A stretch of 64,000 nucleotides of DNA from Arthrobacter sp. TMP15 (GTDB lineage Bacteria > Actinomycetota > Actinomycetes > Actinomycetales > Micrococcaceae), in the NCBI RefSeq assembly GCF_039529835.1, contig NZ_CP154262.1, forward strand, positions 1,798,001 through 1,862,000. Reading direction: 5' to 3'. A program made the translations under genes and the position numbers. The notes beneath the pieces are model-generated. The model searched no databases. It was not told the origin of the DNA and was given only the letters and a program-made list of their open reading frames with translations. How positions within the stretch are numbered: position 1 is the first letter of the stretch; every line of letters begins with the position of its first letter. Shown one piece after another: positions 43,068-55,639 of this stretch.

Positions 43068-44477
43068 CTAAATGACCGCTTGAAGTGGCATTCGCAGCGG
43101 GTCAGCTCCAACACGGTCGGCAATGCGCGCCAAAATTTGTACACCGTCACTGAGCTGTCCGTCGTTGTAACAAAACGGCAAACGCAAGTACCGCTCAAAG
43201 GCCCCATCGATCCCAAATCGAGGCCCCGGAACCAGACCGAGCCCTTCAGCCCGTGCGGCCAGCGCAAGAGCCGAGCTAGAGACGGTCTCGGTGTTGATCC
43301 ACAGGTTCAATCCACCATCCGGGATCTGCACCTGCCACTGGGGTAGGTGTTCGCGAAGCAACGCGATAGCCATGTCCCGTCCACGTCTTAGATCCACGCT
43401 GCGGCTGGCTGTCATTGAGGGGAGGTCCGCAATGAGTGAGGTGGCCACCAGCTGCTCAACTAGAGGCGTACCCAAGTCTGTTGCGGGACGGTTGCGCAAA
43501 AATTGAGCCATCATCTCGCGCGGTCCACGGATCCAACCCACCCGAAGTCCACCCCATGCCAGTTTTCCTAGAGAACCCAAGGTGAGGGCAGTGGGGGAGA
43601 AGATAGCCATGGGCGGCATGGTTCCGCGGTCAATATCAAGCATCGCGGTGGTCTCATCAATGACTAAGGTAGTGCCCTCCCTTGCTGCTGCTGCGCCCAG
43701 ATACTCACGTTCTTGAATGGACATGCTCATACCTGTGGGGTTATGAAAGTCGGGCATGAGGTAAGCCAAGCTGGGTGCTGCACGGCGAATCTGCAAAAGT
43801 GCCTCTTGCAAATCCCAGCCGCCCTGCTGGCGGACGGGAAAGGCTAGAACGCGGGCACCCACAGAAGCAAAGGTGTCGAGGGCATGCGGGTAGGTTGGCT
43901 GTTCTACCAGGATGCGCTCACCGGGGGAGTAGAGCGTACGCGTGACAAGGTTCAGCGCATGCTGGGCTCCGATTGTGACAAGGATCTGATCGGCGGAAGT
44001 GGGCAATGACCGGTCGGTGTAACTCTGGGCGATAGTTTCGCGGAGCTGTGGCAGCCCAACCAGGTCAAAACCGTCATGGCCCAACCACGCAGGCAGTTGC
44101 TCCAGCGCGGCGGCATAAGCAGCCGGGATCCCGGGGTAGGCAGGTGCTGTGGCCCTGGTGAAGTCAAGAGGCAATCCCGCATGAACAGCATGCTCTCCGC
44201 GTTCTCGTCCAGGGAGCTGAAGAGTGCTCCCTGACCCCCTGACACTGTCAAGAAACCCGTCCTCACGAAGCTTGGAGTAGGCCGCAGCAACTGTGGTTCG
44301 GCTCAATTCCAATGCTTGACTGAGTTCTCGCTCGGCAGGTAATTTTGCGCCGCTAGAGAGCCGGCCATCCATCAAAAGCACCCGAATTCGAGCGGCCAAA
44401 GCCTTGTAGGCTGGGGCATTGCTGCGCCATTCGCCAAGCTCCCTGACGAGGCGCCGTCCAGTGACAAAAGAGTTCAT
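43068..44477 (-). CDS. yczR: MocR/GntR-type PLP-dependent regulator YczR
   Basis: A 469-residue chimera: an N-terminal GntR winged helix (ALAARIRVLLMDGRL, LPAERELSQALELSRTTVAAAY) and a large aminotransferase-like domain. The PLP-binding lysine is Lys305 in SLGKLAWGG, with DFHNPTG and VIDETTA also present. MocR proteins sense PLP or an amino compound rather than act as enzymes. Divergent from yczE with 59 bp between, matching the known YczR-YczE pair. ATG 44477 lies six bases after TAATCT on the minus strand, suggesting a leaderless mRNA. Confidence 0.9.
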   Translation of the reverse strand: MNSFVTGRRLVRELGEWRSNAPAYKALAARIRVLLMDGRLSSGAKLPAERELSQALELSRTTVAAAYSKLREDGFLDSVRGSGSTLQLPGRERGEHAVHAGLPLDFTRATAPAYPGIPAAYAAALEQLPAWLGHDGFDLVGLPQLRETIAQSYTDRSLPTSADQILVTIGAQHALNLVTRTLYSPGERILVEQPTYPHALDTFASVGARVLAFPVRQQGGWDLQEALLQIRRAAPSLAYLMPDFHNPTGMSMSIQEREYLGAAAAREGTTLVIDETTAMLDIDRGTMPPMAIFSPTALTLGSLGKLAWGGLRVGWIRGPREMMAQFLRNRPATDLGTPLVEQLVATSLIADLPSMTASRSVDLRRGRDMAIALLREHLPQWQVQIPDGGLNLWINTETVSSSALALAARAEGLGLVPGPRFGIDGAFERYLRLPFCYNDGQLSDGVQILARIADRVGADPLRMPLQAVI

Positions 44478-44483
44478 GATGCC

Positions 44484-44530
44484 AGATTAGATGAATTGGC
44501 ACTGTTGCGTAAGTCCAATTTGACTAAACT
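44484..44530. promoter_or_regulatory. Divergent yczR/yczE promoters with inverted AATTGG half-sites
   Basis: TAATCT (minus, 44484-44489) and TAAACT (plus, 44525-44530) lie six bases from their start codons. Between them AATTGGCACT (44494-44503) and, on the other strand, AATTGGACTT form an inverted pair ending at 44520. Their position between both promoters fits YczR binding. Confidence 0.6.
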
Positions 44531-44536
44531 GGGTTC

Positions 44537-45208
44537 ATGGCTCTGTTCTTTACCTCCCAAAACCTTCCCCTCAGAGTGTTCCGGCTCTTTCTTGGCCTTG
44601 CACTCTACGGAGTTGCCATCTCCTTGATGATTAGAGGGAATATTGGGGCCTCACCGTGGGATGTATTTGCCCAAGGCTTGTCCCGCACCACGGCGATGTC
44701 CTTTGGGTTATGCACCATCATCATTAGCGGGGTTGTCCTGCTGCTCTGGATCCCGCTAAAACAATGGCCAGGCTTTGGCACCATTGCCAACGCCGTCCTT
44801 GTTGGCGTCTTCGCTGATGTGGGTCTGGCCTTGATTCCACAAGCGCACCACCTGGGTCTGCAGATACTGTCCTTTAGCGGGGGCCTGTTCACGCTGGCCT
44901 TCGCCACAGCACTGTACATTGGTGCGGGCTTGGGTCCTGGTCCCCGCGATGGACTAATGACAGGACTTGTCCGTGTCACCGGCAGGCCCGTTTGGCTGAT
45001 CCGGACAGCCATTGAACTCTCCGTGGTGGTGGTTGGGTTCTTCCTTGGCGGAGTTGTTGGGGCAGGAACCGCAGCGTTCGCCCTAGGAGTGGGGCCGCTG
45101 ACCCAACTAACATTGCGTTGGCTGCATGTGGATCTGCACGCCAAGCGTCCTGGTGCAATGCTGGATGTGAGCAGCCTGGAGCCCATCCGGCCTCTAACTC
45201 AGAACTAA
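44537..45208 (+). CDS. yczE: YczE/YyaS family membrane protein
   Basis: A 223-residue membrane protein with five to six helices, including the family pattern GNIGASPWDVFAQGLS and LGPGPRDGLMTGL. YczE-type proteins are of unknown transport role; in Bacillus a homologue influences surfactin production. In actinobacteria they sit next to a MocR regulator, as here. The start lies six bases after TAAACT with no ribosome site. Confidence 0.87.
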   Translation: MALFFTSQNLPLRVFRLFLGLALYGVAISLMIRGNIGASPWDVFAQGLSRTTAMSFGLCTIIISGVVLLLWIPLKQWPGFGTIANAVLVGVFADVGLALIPQAHHLGLQILSFSGGLFTLAFATALYIGAGLGPGPRDGLMTGLVRVTGRPVWLIRTAIELSVVVVGFFLGGVVGAGTAAFALGVGPLTQLTLRWLHVDLHAKRPGAMLDVSSLEPIRPLTQN

Positions 45209-45242
45209 GAATCAAGACAGGGACTCGCGCTGTATCAGGAGA

Positions 45243-46202
45243 TTACGGAACCTGTGCAAAAATTGAGATGCGGAATGCTGCTGTGGCAGATGTCTGCGGT
45301 TGTGCGTTTTTTTCTGCGTGTCTCTTAGTCTGTGCGGATAGATTCGAAAGACGCTTGCGCAATTCATCCGCGTCAAGATGATGCCCGGCCGGCCCCATGA
45401 GCGCCACGTTAACAACGTCGGGCAGATCCAACAATAGCGGCACGAGCAATTCCTGACTATCGATCAGTACAAAATGTTCCGCCATGGCCTGGACCAACGC
45501 CACTTCCTTATCATCCTGGATGGCCAACATCCCCGCATCCTGTGCAATTTCGGCCAAGTGCCCCGGGAGGGGAGTGATAACAATGACGGTTCCTCCCGGC
45601 TTGAGGATACGGGCGAATTCACGCACGTTGCGGGGCGCAAAGATGACAAGTACGACGTCGGCCGTGTCAGTTCCCAAGGGCAGCTCACGCCACAAGTCCC
45701 AGACAATGTTGGCTACCTGTGGATTGCGCCGAGCGGCTCTGCGTAGCGCAAACTTGGAGATATCAAGGCCCACTGCCACCACGTTGGGCATTTCACCGAA
45801 CTGTTCTTCAGTCTCGGTGTTTACCGATGCTAGGACCTGATGCAAGTACCAGCCTGTGCCGGTGCCAGCATCCACAATCACTGCCGGCTCGCTCTCACCT
45901 GCCGAAAGCTGTGCCTTGGATAGTTGTGCCCTGGAAAGCTGCTTGCTCACTTGCCTTGCCACCTCATTAGCCAGCGCACTGTAGTGCCCGGCATCAAGGA
46001 AGGCATCGCGGGCAGCCACCATGTCTGCTGTATCGGAAATGAACTTGGTCCCATGACCGGTCAGTAAGTTCACGTACCCTTGGCGGGCAATGTCGAAACT
46101 GTGGCCATCCGCGCAAACAAGAGCATTGGCTCCGGGTAGGGGATAAATGAATGACCTTCCGCAATGGGGGCACAACAAGGCATTGACGGCAACGATTTCC
46201 AT
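45243..46202 (-). CDS. RlmA-like 23S rRNA (guanine-N1)-methyltransferase
   Basis: A 319-residue SAM-dependent methyltransferase. An N-terminal zinc finger has LLCPHCGRSF and LVCADGHSFDIARQGYVNLL, the RlmA signature; then IVDAGTGTGWYLHQV is the SAM-binding loop and LVIFAPRN motif IV. Family members methylate G745/G748 in helix 35 of 23S rRNA, in some cases giving macrolide (tylosin-type) tolerance. ATG 46202 is chosen because TAAGAT lies seven bases upstream; the frame to 46229 lacks support. The C-terminal 20 residues vary from the family. Confidence 0.85.
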   Translation of the reverse strand: MEIVAVNALLCPHCGRSFIYPLPGANALVCADGHSFDIARQGYVNLLTGHGTKFISDTADMVAARDAFLDAGHYSALANEVARQVSKQLSRAQLSKAQLSAGESEPAVIVDAGTGTGWYLHQVLASVNTETEEQFGEMPNVVAVGLDISKFALRRAARRNPQVANIVWDLWRELPLGTDTADVVLVIFAPRNVREFARILKPGGTVIVITPLPGHLAEIAQDAGMLAIQDDKEVALVQAMAEHFVLIDSQELLVPLLLDLPDVVNVALMGPAGHHLDADELRKRLSNLSAQTKRHAEKNAQPQTSATAAFRISIFAQVP

Positions 46203-46209
46203 GCTTCCA

Positions 46210-46215
46210 ATCTTA
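46210..46215 (-). promoter_or_regulatory. -10 element of leaderless rlmA-like gene
   Basis: TAAGAT on the minus strand lies seven bases before ATG 46202. Confidence 0.45.
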
Positions 46216-46252
46216 GGTTGCCCCCGCACCCGGCCAACACCGCGGCGTCAGC

Positions 46253-46915
46253 CTAGAACCTTAGCCCGTCCCTAGCGGCCGCTATGTCTGGGTTAGCCCA
46301 GTGTTTGTTGTATTCGGCGTTACTGGCCAGCGAACGCGTGTGGGCCGTGTCTATATACAAGGTGCCGGCAAGATGGTCGCTCTCGTGTGCCACGATCCGT
46401 GCCTGCCACCCAGTGAACTGGCGCGTGTGCGCGCTGCCGTGTTCGTCGTCGTACGTCAATTCAACAGACTCAGCCCGATCAACCACCGCTTGCCAGCCGG
46501 ACATCGATAGGCACCCTTCGTAGTGGGATATCAGCCCAGTCCCGATGGCAGTGTATTGGGGGTTCAGGATGGTGAAGAGTTCCAGCGGCTCTCGGTTGCG
46601 AGCTTCGGCGTTCTCAGCCGACACATCGTATTGGTCCTCAAGGACTGCCAGCTGCAGCGGGATGCCGATCTGCGGCGCGGCAAGACCCACCCCCGGGGCG
46701 GCACGCATTGACTCGGTCATGATCTCAATCAGCTGCGCGAGTTCATTTGCGGTTAGCTGCCCCGTGAAGGGCAGCGACGGGGCCCGCAACACCGGGTGCC
46801 CAGCCTGCACAATCTGGGGAAGCTCACCGGCCTCGAGTACGGCTGCAACAGAAGCCTTGAGGTAGGCGTTGTTGAACAGTGCGTAGCCAGGATCAATGTA
46901 GCAAGGATCAATCAT
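46253..46915 (-). CDS. def: Peptide deformylase
   Basis: A 220-residue metalloenzyme that removes the formyl group from new proteins. Motif 1 is GVGLAAPQIG, motif 2 EGCLSMSGW with the metal Cys, and motif 3 AHESDHLAG with the two metal His and catalytic Glu, all intact. It has an N-terminal extension of about 35 residues compared with E. coli Def. The start has AGAGG upstream. It lies 51 bp upstream of the RlmA-like gene on the same strand. Actinobacteria often carry more than one def gene; whether this is the main copy is unknown. Confidence 0.93.
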   Translation of the reverse strand: MIDPCYIDPGYALFNNAYLKASVAAVLEAGELPQIVQAGHPVLRAPSLPFTGQLTANELAQLIEIMTESMRAAPGVGLAAPQIGIPLQLAVLEDQYDVSAENAEARNREPLELFTILNPQYTAIGTGLISHYEGCLSMSGWQAVVDRAESVELTYDDEHGSAHTRQFTGWQARIVAHESDHLAGTLYIDTAHTRSLASNAEYNKHWANPDIAAARDGLRF

Positions 46916-47053
46916 GTGTTGCCTCTATCGGTAGCGGGGTAAGAATTCAATAGTGCTGGCCACCATTGTGCCAAGCAATGCGTGCGGCTGCAGGCGTTCC
47001 TCTGAGCCGCCTTCCTGCAGCGGCCTCTGTTACCTCTTGCGGTCGGGGGCTAA

Positions 47054-49891
<2,838 letters not shown>

Positions 49892-50048
49892 CAGGGATTC
49901 TGGGCCACGCCTTCCCGCACTTTGACCGCAATTTCCCCATAAGTTCCTTATGTCAGCTCACTCGTTGGAAATCATTGGGAGGTAGACATTGTTACGGAGG
50001 GCATGTCCCGGAAAGCGGCGGCACATATTCAGAGTCGCGGGGAACGTG

Positions 50049-50054
50049 CATAAT
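50049..50054 (+). promoter_or_regulatory. -10-like element before GNAT gene
   Basis: CATAAT lies six bases before ATG 50061, with no ribosome site; a weaker match than the TANNNT elements elsewhere. Confidence 0.35.
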
Positions 50055-50060
50055 GATTCA

Positions 50061-50606
50061 ATGACTGAAGTAATTAACACAGAGCGTCTTGCGCTGCGTC
50101 CTTGGGAAGAATCCGACGTCGATTTCATTTATGACCTGTATTCTCGCTGGGTGGTTCAGCGCTTCATCGGCACAGAGCCCACGGTTATGGCCAGCCGTTC
50201 GGAAGCGGTGGAACGGCTGGCCCGGTTCAAAGCCATGGACCATCCCATTCATGGGGTGTGGGCCGTGACACGCAAAGAAGACGGGCTGCCGGTGGGGACA
50301 CTGCTGCTGAAACCGATTCCGGTTTCGGAGTCGGAGGCGCCCCAAGCTTCCGATGATATTGAAATTGGGTGGCATTTTCATCCTGATCATTGGGGCAACG
50401 GCTTCGCCTCTGAAGCCGCAGCTGCTGTCCTTGAGCATGCCTTTGCCGCAGGCTTGCCTCAAGTACTGGCCGTAACCAACCCCGCCAATGAGGCATCCCA
50501 AAGCGTGTGCCGCCGCATTGGAATGGAACACCTTGGCCTATCCAAGAAGTACTACGATTCCGACTGTGAACTCTTTTCGGTGCTAAATCCGGGAGTTGAT
50601 TCCTAG
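50061..50606 (+). CDS. GNAT acetyltransferase (RimJ/RimL type)
   Basis: A 181-residue N-acetyltransferase with INTERLALRPWEESDVDFIYDLY at the start, EIGWHFHPDHWGNGFASEAAAAV (acetyl-CoA loop and helix) and VTNPANEASQSVCRRIGM. This is the RimJ/RimL-like group that modifies protein N-termini or small amines; substrate not known. ATG 50061 is chosen; the frame from TTG 49989 adds 24 residues with no family match. It is convergent with nothing and followed by the UvrA-like gene after 90 bp. Confidence 0.85.
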   Translation: MTEVINTERLALRPWEESDVDFIYDLYSRWVVQRFIGTEPTVMASRSEAVERLARFKAMDHPIHGVWAVTRKEDGLPVGTLLLKPIPVSESEAPQASDDIEIGWHFHPDHWGNGFASEAAAAVLEHAFAAGLPQVLAVTNPANEASQSVCRRIGMEHLGLSKKYYDSDCELFSVLNPGVDS

Positions 50607-50695
50607 TCCAGTACTTTTCCCAGCTGCGGGGGAGAGGCCACTAGAGTCGGAATATTCGATGCAACGCAGCACAACAGAATTGAGACACGCTGACC

Positions 50696-53080
50696 ATGGA
50701 TACAGGAGCTCACGGGCCGATTTCGGCAGCGCACCAAGCCGACACCCATGATTTGATCCGTGTGCAGGGCGCCAGGGTGAACAACCTTAAGAACATAAGC
50801 GTTGAAATCCCTAAGCGCCGCCTGACAGTGTTTACGGGTGTTTCTGGTTCCGGGAAAAGCTCGCTGGTATTTGGCACCATAGCCGCGGAATCTCAGCGGA
50901 TGATCAATGAAACGTACAGCGCATTCGTACAAGGTTTCATGCCGGCTCTGGCCCGTCCCGACGTCGACGTTCTGGAGGGTCTGACCACTGCGATCCTGGT
51001 GGATCAAGAGCGAATGGGTGCCAATCCGCGTTCTACAGTTGGCACAGTTACCGATGCCAACGCCATGCTTCGTATCGTCTTTAGCCGGTTGGCCCAGCCG
51101 CATGTTGGCTCACCCCAGGCCTACTCTTTCAACGTCGCTTCCATTTCAGGCGCCGGGGCCGTCACTACCCGGCGTGCAGGGGAAGAGATCAAGGAACGGC
51201 GCAGCTTTTCTATTACTGGCGGCATGTGCCCTCGCTGTGACGGAATGGGGAAAGTTAACGACTTCAACCTCAACGCATTATTTGATGCCGATAAGTCCCT
51301 GTCCGAGGGTGCGCTCAGGGTCCCCGGATACAGTATGGACGGCTGGTATGGACGCATCTTCGCTGGCTCGGGCCTCTTCAACATGGACAAGAAGATAGGA
51401 AAGTTCAGCAAGCAGGAACTGCACGACCTGCTGTACAAGGAACCACTGAAAATCAAGGTTGACGGCATTAACCTCACCTATGAAGGGGTTATCGTCAAGA
51501 TGCAAAAGTCGATGCTCGCCAAGGACGTGGACTCATTGCAGCCCCATATCCGCTCTTTCGTGGACCGCGCCGTTGTCTTCACCATCTGCCCGGAATGCAA
51601 AGGCACCCGGTTGGCAGAGCATGCACGGTCTTCAACAATCCATGGTGTCAGTATTGCCGATGCTTGCGCCATGCAAATCAGTGACCTCGCAGATTGGGTC
51701 AAAGGCCTTAATGAGCCCTCGGTAGGCCCCTTGCTTGATGCTTTGAGCGATAGCCTTCATTCTTTTGTTGAGATCGGTCTTGGTTACCTTTCCCTTGACC
51801 GGCCATCTGGCACGCTTTCTGGTGGCGAAGCCCAGCGCACCAAAATGATCCGCCATCTAGGTTCCTCACTGACGGATATCACGTACGTTTTCGATGAGCC
51901 CACCATTGGGCTGCATCCCCACGATATTGCCCGGATGAACAGGCTTCTTCTGCAATTGCGGGACAAAGGCAATACAGTTCTGGTGGTTGAGCACAAACCG
52001 GAAACCATAGCCATAGCTGATCACGTAGTTGACCTTGGACCACGTGCTGGCGTTTTGGGTGGGGAAGTGGTTTTTGAAGGCACTGTTGCCGCCCTCCGGG
52101 ATAGCGGCACAATCACAGGCCACCATTTAGATGACAGGGTCCGTTTGAAAGCTGAGGTCCGGAAGGGATCCAGTGCGATTTCAGTTCGTGGAGCTAACGA
52201 GAATAACCTTAAAGACATGGACGTGGACATTCCTCTGGGTGTTCTCACCGTGATCACGGGGGTAGCCGGTTCAGGCAAGAGTTCCCTTATCCACGGCTCG
52301 GTGTCGGGGCTGGACGGGGTTGTCACTATTGGTCAAGGGGCAATCCGCGGGTCTCGCAGAAGTAACCCTGCCACTTACACGGGACTGCTTGAGCCGATCC
52401 GAAAGGCGTTCGCCAAAGCCAACGGAGTCAAGGCCGCCTTGTTCAGCGCAAACTCCGAAGGCGCCTGCCCCAGCTGCAGTGGGGCTGGGGTAATTTTCAC
52501 CGATCTAGGTATGATGGCCGGCATCTCCACTACCTGCCAGGAATGCGAGGGCCGTCGCTTCCAGAAGGCGGTTTTGACATATCGGTTGGGCGGAAAGAAC
52601 ATCAGCGAGGTCCTGAGCATGTCGGTAAACCAGGCTGAGCAATTCTTCGGTGTAGGGGAGGCCAAGCTTCCGGCTGCGCATAAGATCCTTAACCGCCTAT
52701 CCGACGTCGGACTTGGCTACCTGACGCTGGGCCAGCCTTTGACAACTCTCTCCGGTGGCGAGCGGCAACGCATTAAGCTGGCCACCCATCTGGGGGAGAA
52801 GGGCGGGACCTACGTCCTGGATGAACCTACATCTGGTTTGCATTTAGCTGACGTAGAGAAATTGCTGGGACTCCTTGACAGGCTGGTTGAGTCTGGCAAA
52901 TCAATCATAGTGATTGAACATCACCAAGCCGTCATGGCGCATGCTGACTGGCTCATCGATATTGGGCCAGGCGCAGGACACGCAGGCGGCGAGATCGTAT
53001 TTGAAGGTACGCCGGCTGAGTTGGTGCAATCACAAGCTACTGTGACGGGCGAATATCTAGCGGCCTACGTTAGCTCATAG
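50696..53080 (+). CDS. Short UvrA-like ABC-type ATPase
   Basis: A 794-residue protein with two ABC cassettes in UvrA order: Walker [16 protein letters not shown] (about 55), CxxC pairs in [10 protein letters not shown] and [10 protein letters not shown], signature [12 protein letters not shown], Walker [13 protein letters not shown], then a second set [45 protein letters not shown] and [12 protein letters not shown]. It is about 150 residues shorter than repair UvrA and has [10 protein letters not shown] instead of the usual YARQF-type region. Such short forms in actinobacteria are linked with drug resistance or unknown roles (DrrC-like) rather than excision repair. No partner gene lies next to it; the mobile-looking region starts right after. 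Confidence 0.87.
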   Translation: MDTGAHGPISAAHQADTHDLIRVQGARVNNLKNISVEIPKRRLTVFTGVSGSGKSSLVFGTIAAESQRMINETYSAFVQGFMPALARPDVDVLEGLTTAILVDQERMGANPRSTVGTVTDANAMLRIVFSRLAQPHVGSPQAYSFNVASISGAGAVTTRRAGEEIKERRSFSITGGMCPRCDGMGKVNDFNLNALFDADKSLSEGALRVPGYSMDGWYGRIFAGSGLFNMDKKIGKFSKQELHDLLYKEPLKIKVDGINLTYEGVIVKMQKSMLAKDVDSLQPHIRSFVDRAVVFTICPECKGTRLAEHARSSTIHGVSIADACAMQISDLADWVKGLNEPSVGPLLDALSDSLHSFVEIGLGYLSLDRPSGTLSGGEAQRTKMIRHLGSSLTDITYVFDEPTIGLHPHDIARMNRLLLQLRDKGNTVLVVEHKPETIAIADHVVDLGPRAGVLGGEVVFEGTVAALRDSGTITGHHLDDRVRLKAEVRKGSSAISVRGANENNLKDMDVDIPLGVLTVITGVAGSGKSSLIHGSVSGLDGVVTIGQGAIRGSRRSNPATYTGLLEPIRKAFAKANGVKAALFSANSEGACPSCSGAGVIFTDLGMMAGISTTCQECEGRRFQKAVLTYRLGGKNISEVLSMSVNQAEQFFGVGEAKLPAAHKILNRLSDVGLGYLTLGQPLTTLSGGERQRIKLATHLGEKGGTYVLDEPTSGLHLADVEKLLGLLDRLVESGKSIIVIEHHQAVMAHADWLIDIGPGAGHAGGEIVFEGTPAELVQSQATVTGEYLAAYVSS

Positions 53081-53996
53081 GCCGCGATCCCCCATTTTGG
53101 TACATCAGATATTGTGCCGATAATCTACATTATGTAAAGCTAAAGTAATCCAGTGGCAAAATCTGCAGATTAGGACGCAGTGATGCGCCTTCCCGTTTCC
53201 GACTGCCTGCACCTTGAAATCCATACGGTTACAGTGATCATAACTGCTTGATGACGCAAGGCTCTGCGTCTGAGTTGATACGCCATCTGCCGAGGAAACA
53301 GTCTGCCCACAAGAACGTACGTTTGCCGTGAGAGAAATCCTCGTAAGGTGATCGGGGCCATATTTGCGAGTGGATATAAACGCAAATACGTGCACCAATC
53401 CCATGCGCAGGCAGTTACGGAGAAGGCGCTACAGCGGCTTTTGTGAGAGAAAACCTCTGTTTTTGCATCTGATTGGTTCGCGTGAACCACGCTAAATCAA
53501 ACGAAAAATGGTCAAAAAATACACCTGCGACCTAGTACTTATACCGCGGTTCAAAGGTCGTTATGGTGTGGATATCAGGGCTGTTAACGCTCAATTTATG
53601 TGATGCTAGATGGTGTTTTTTTGATCTAAAAAATTGAGTAATACCGATGTCTCACAGAGCGAAATTTTCCCAAGGTACTTATCTTACTAAAATTGCACGT
53701 TTGTGCACGTCGCTTGAACGCCGGTGTCAAAATGGGGAATGGTTTGGTGGTGTTCGTGAGCCATACCCTTATTTAGCCCGTGAGAGAAGCGGCTGAAGTC
53801 AATGACGAAGGATACAAAACACCGACGGCGGAGCAGTCGCCGCATAGTTAGCCAAGGGAGAGCCTAAGACGGTCGTCAAATTTTTCAAACCGCTGCAAAG
53901 TGCCTGCACCGCGTAAATATCCCGCATCCTCGTCGCTAGTCCGACTCGGTTCGCACCTGTACGCAAAGAGGCGTACATATCCTATTGGAGTAAAAA
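53081..53996. other. 916-bp gene-poor, AT-richer stretch upstream of glpT-like gene
   Basis: No credible gene is seen on either strand; short frames do not show domains or codon bias. It holds an exact 8-bp inverted repeat TATTTGCG/CGCAAATA (53361-53388), GGTTC-GCGT-GAACC near 53475-53488 and GCAC-GTTT-GTGC near 53696-53707. A good ribosome site (TTGGAG) precedes the transporter. Regulatory sites or decayed genes are both possible. Confidence 0.55.
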
Positions 53997-55388
53997 ATGT
54001 CCCAAAAGTCCAAACCTCTCGGGTGGCTCTCCGCGCCACCACCTGCACCTCGGTTATCGGATCCTGAAGTAAAGCGCGTCTACCCGCGTCTACGACTGCA
54101 AGTTTTCCTCGGTATTTTCATCGGCTACGCCGGTTTCTACCTCATACGCAACAACATCCCGCTCGTGGGAGCCCTACTCATCGACGAGGGGCGCCTCGAC
54201 AAAATCGGCGTCGGTATCATTGCCAATGCTGCACTGATTGCCTATGGCTTCTCGAAGTTCCTCTCTGCCACGGTCTCTGATAGGTCCAATGCGCGTTACT
54301 TCCTACCGATTGGGCTCTTACTCTCCGCGATCGCGAACCTGGCCGTGGCATTCGTCCCAGCTGTTTCCGCATCCCTAGGTCTATTCGCAATCGTCATGTT
54401 CATCAACGGCTGGTTCCAAGGGATGGGCTGGCCACCGTCGGGACGCGTCCTTGTCCACTGGTTCTCCACGAACGAACGCGGCATCAAGACCTCCATCTGG
54501 AACGTCGCACATAACGTAGGTGGCTTTGCCGTCGGTGTGCTCGCGGCGCTTGGGCTTTCCCAGACAAACAACGACTGGACCGTGGCCTTCTGGTTGCCTG
54601 CTCTCGTCGCGATCGTCGTCGCGATCGTAGCCTTTGTCATGATCCGGGATACACCCGAATCACAAGGACTTCCACCCATCGAAACATTCCGCAACGATCC
54701 TGCAAAGGTCGAGTCCGATGAGGAGGCCGAATCAAAGCTCAGCATGTGGTCCGTGGTCCGCAAGCATGTGCTTGGCAACCGAACAATGGTGCTCTTAGCA
54801 CTGGCAAACGTCTTCGTCTATGCCCTGCGCTACGGTGTCCTTACCTGGACACCAATTTACCTCTCAACTGTTCGCGGGGCCTCGCTGACCGGAGGAATTG
54901 CTGGGTTCTCACTGTTCGAACTCGCAGGCATCGGCGGGACACTGTTATGCGGTTGGGCCTCCGATAAGATATTCCGTGGCAACCGCTCGATTACCGGGAT
55001 CGTCTTCATGGTGGCCGTCGGCCTAGCCGTTGCTGTGTATTGGCTGACACCACAAGGCGCTCCACTTTGGGTATCACTCGTTGCTGTTACCTTCATCGGC
55101 GGACTCATATACGGTCCCGTGATGTTGATCGGACTCCAGGCTCTAGACCTCGCACCGCGTCGTGTTGCCGGCACAGCAGCCGGTTTCACGGGTCTCTTCG
55201 GTTACGTTCTCGGCGCGACACTGGCATCTTCGGGCATCGGTCTCGTTGTTGAAAACTACGGCTGGAACGCCGCTTTCATCATGCTAATCGTGTTCGCTGG
55301 CATCACCGTTCTGTTCTTCGCGCTCATCAATAAAGATGAGAAAGCTGCCATTGAGGACCATAAGCGCCGGTCGAGCACAACAGCCTGA
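53997..55388 (+). CDS. GlpT/UhpT-family organophosphate:phosphate antiporter
   Basis: A 463-residue, twelve-helix major facilitator. It follows E. coli GlpT closely: YPRLRLQVFLGIFIGYAGFY, GFSKFLSATVSDRSN, NGWFQGMGWPPSGR, ANVFVYALRYGVLTWTP, LLCGWASDKIFRGNR and IYGPVMLIGLQALDLAPRR. The two Arg that bind phosphate lie in equivalent places (near 39 and 270). It probably exchanges glycerol-3-phosphate or another sugar phosphate for phosphate. No glpQ, glpK or regulator is nearby, and it lies between two gene-poor stretches, so it may be acquired. TTGGAG precedes ATG by eight bases. Confidence 0.88.
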   Translation: MSQKSKPLGWLSAPPPAPRLSDPEVKRVYPRLRLQVFLGIFIGYAGFYLIRNNIPLVGALLIDEGRLDKIGVGIIANAALIAYGFSKFLSATVSDRSNARYFLPIGLLLSAIANLAVAFVPAVSASLGLFAIVMFINGWFQGMGWPPSGRVLVHWFSTNERGIKTSIWNVAHNVGGFAVGVLAALGLSQTNNDWTVAFWLPALVAIVVAIVAFVMIRDTPESQGLPPIETFRNDPAKVESDEEAESKLSMWSVVRKHVLGNRTMVLLALANVFVYALRYGVLTWTPIYLSTVRGASLTGGIAGFSLFELAGIGGTLLCGWASDKIFRGNRSITGIVFMVAVGLAVAVYWLTPQGAPLWVSLVAVTFIGGLIYGPVMLIGLQALDLAPRRVAGTAAGFTGLFGYVLGATLASSGIGLVVENYGWNAAFIMLIVFAGITVLFFALINKDEKAAIEDHKRRSSTTA

Positions 55389-55418
55389 CCCACTTTATAG
55401 TCGCCAAGACGAACCTCA

Positions 55419-55480
55419 AGATCTACTACTGATATGAGACGTGCTCCTAAAAAGACTGATCTCATATCAGTAGTAGATCT
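55419..55480. repeat. 21-bp perfect inverted repeat after glpT-like gene
   Basis: AGATCTACTACTGATATGAGA and its complement (55460-55480) are 20 bases apart. It starts 30 bases after the transporter stop. It lacks a T-run, so it may be a terminator or an old element end. Confidence 0.75.
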
Positions 55481-55639
55481 CAAACACGGCAAAAGCCGAC
55501 TAGAGCTAATCTGCAATAAGACCAAAAAAATACGGCATCAAATCCTTTACTAGCAGGAGCTCTGTAATCCCTTATGAAGCCAGAATAAAGCCCTTGCCAG
55601 AGACGACGCTCCACCTCTACTCGGGACCAGTCCCACTTC

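Noticed and set aside
53105-53490. Minus frames of 99 and 106 codons in the gene-poor stretch
   Set aside because: They overlap each other in different frames, with no recognisable domain or ribosome site.
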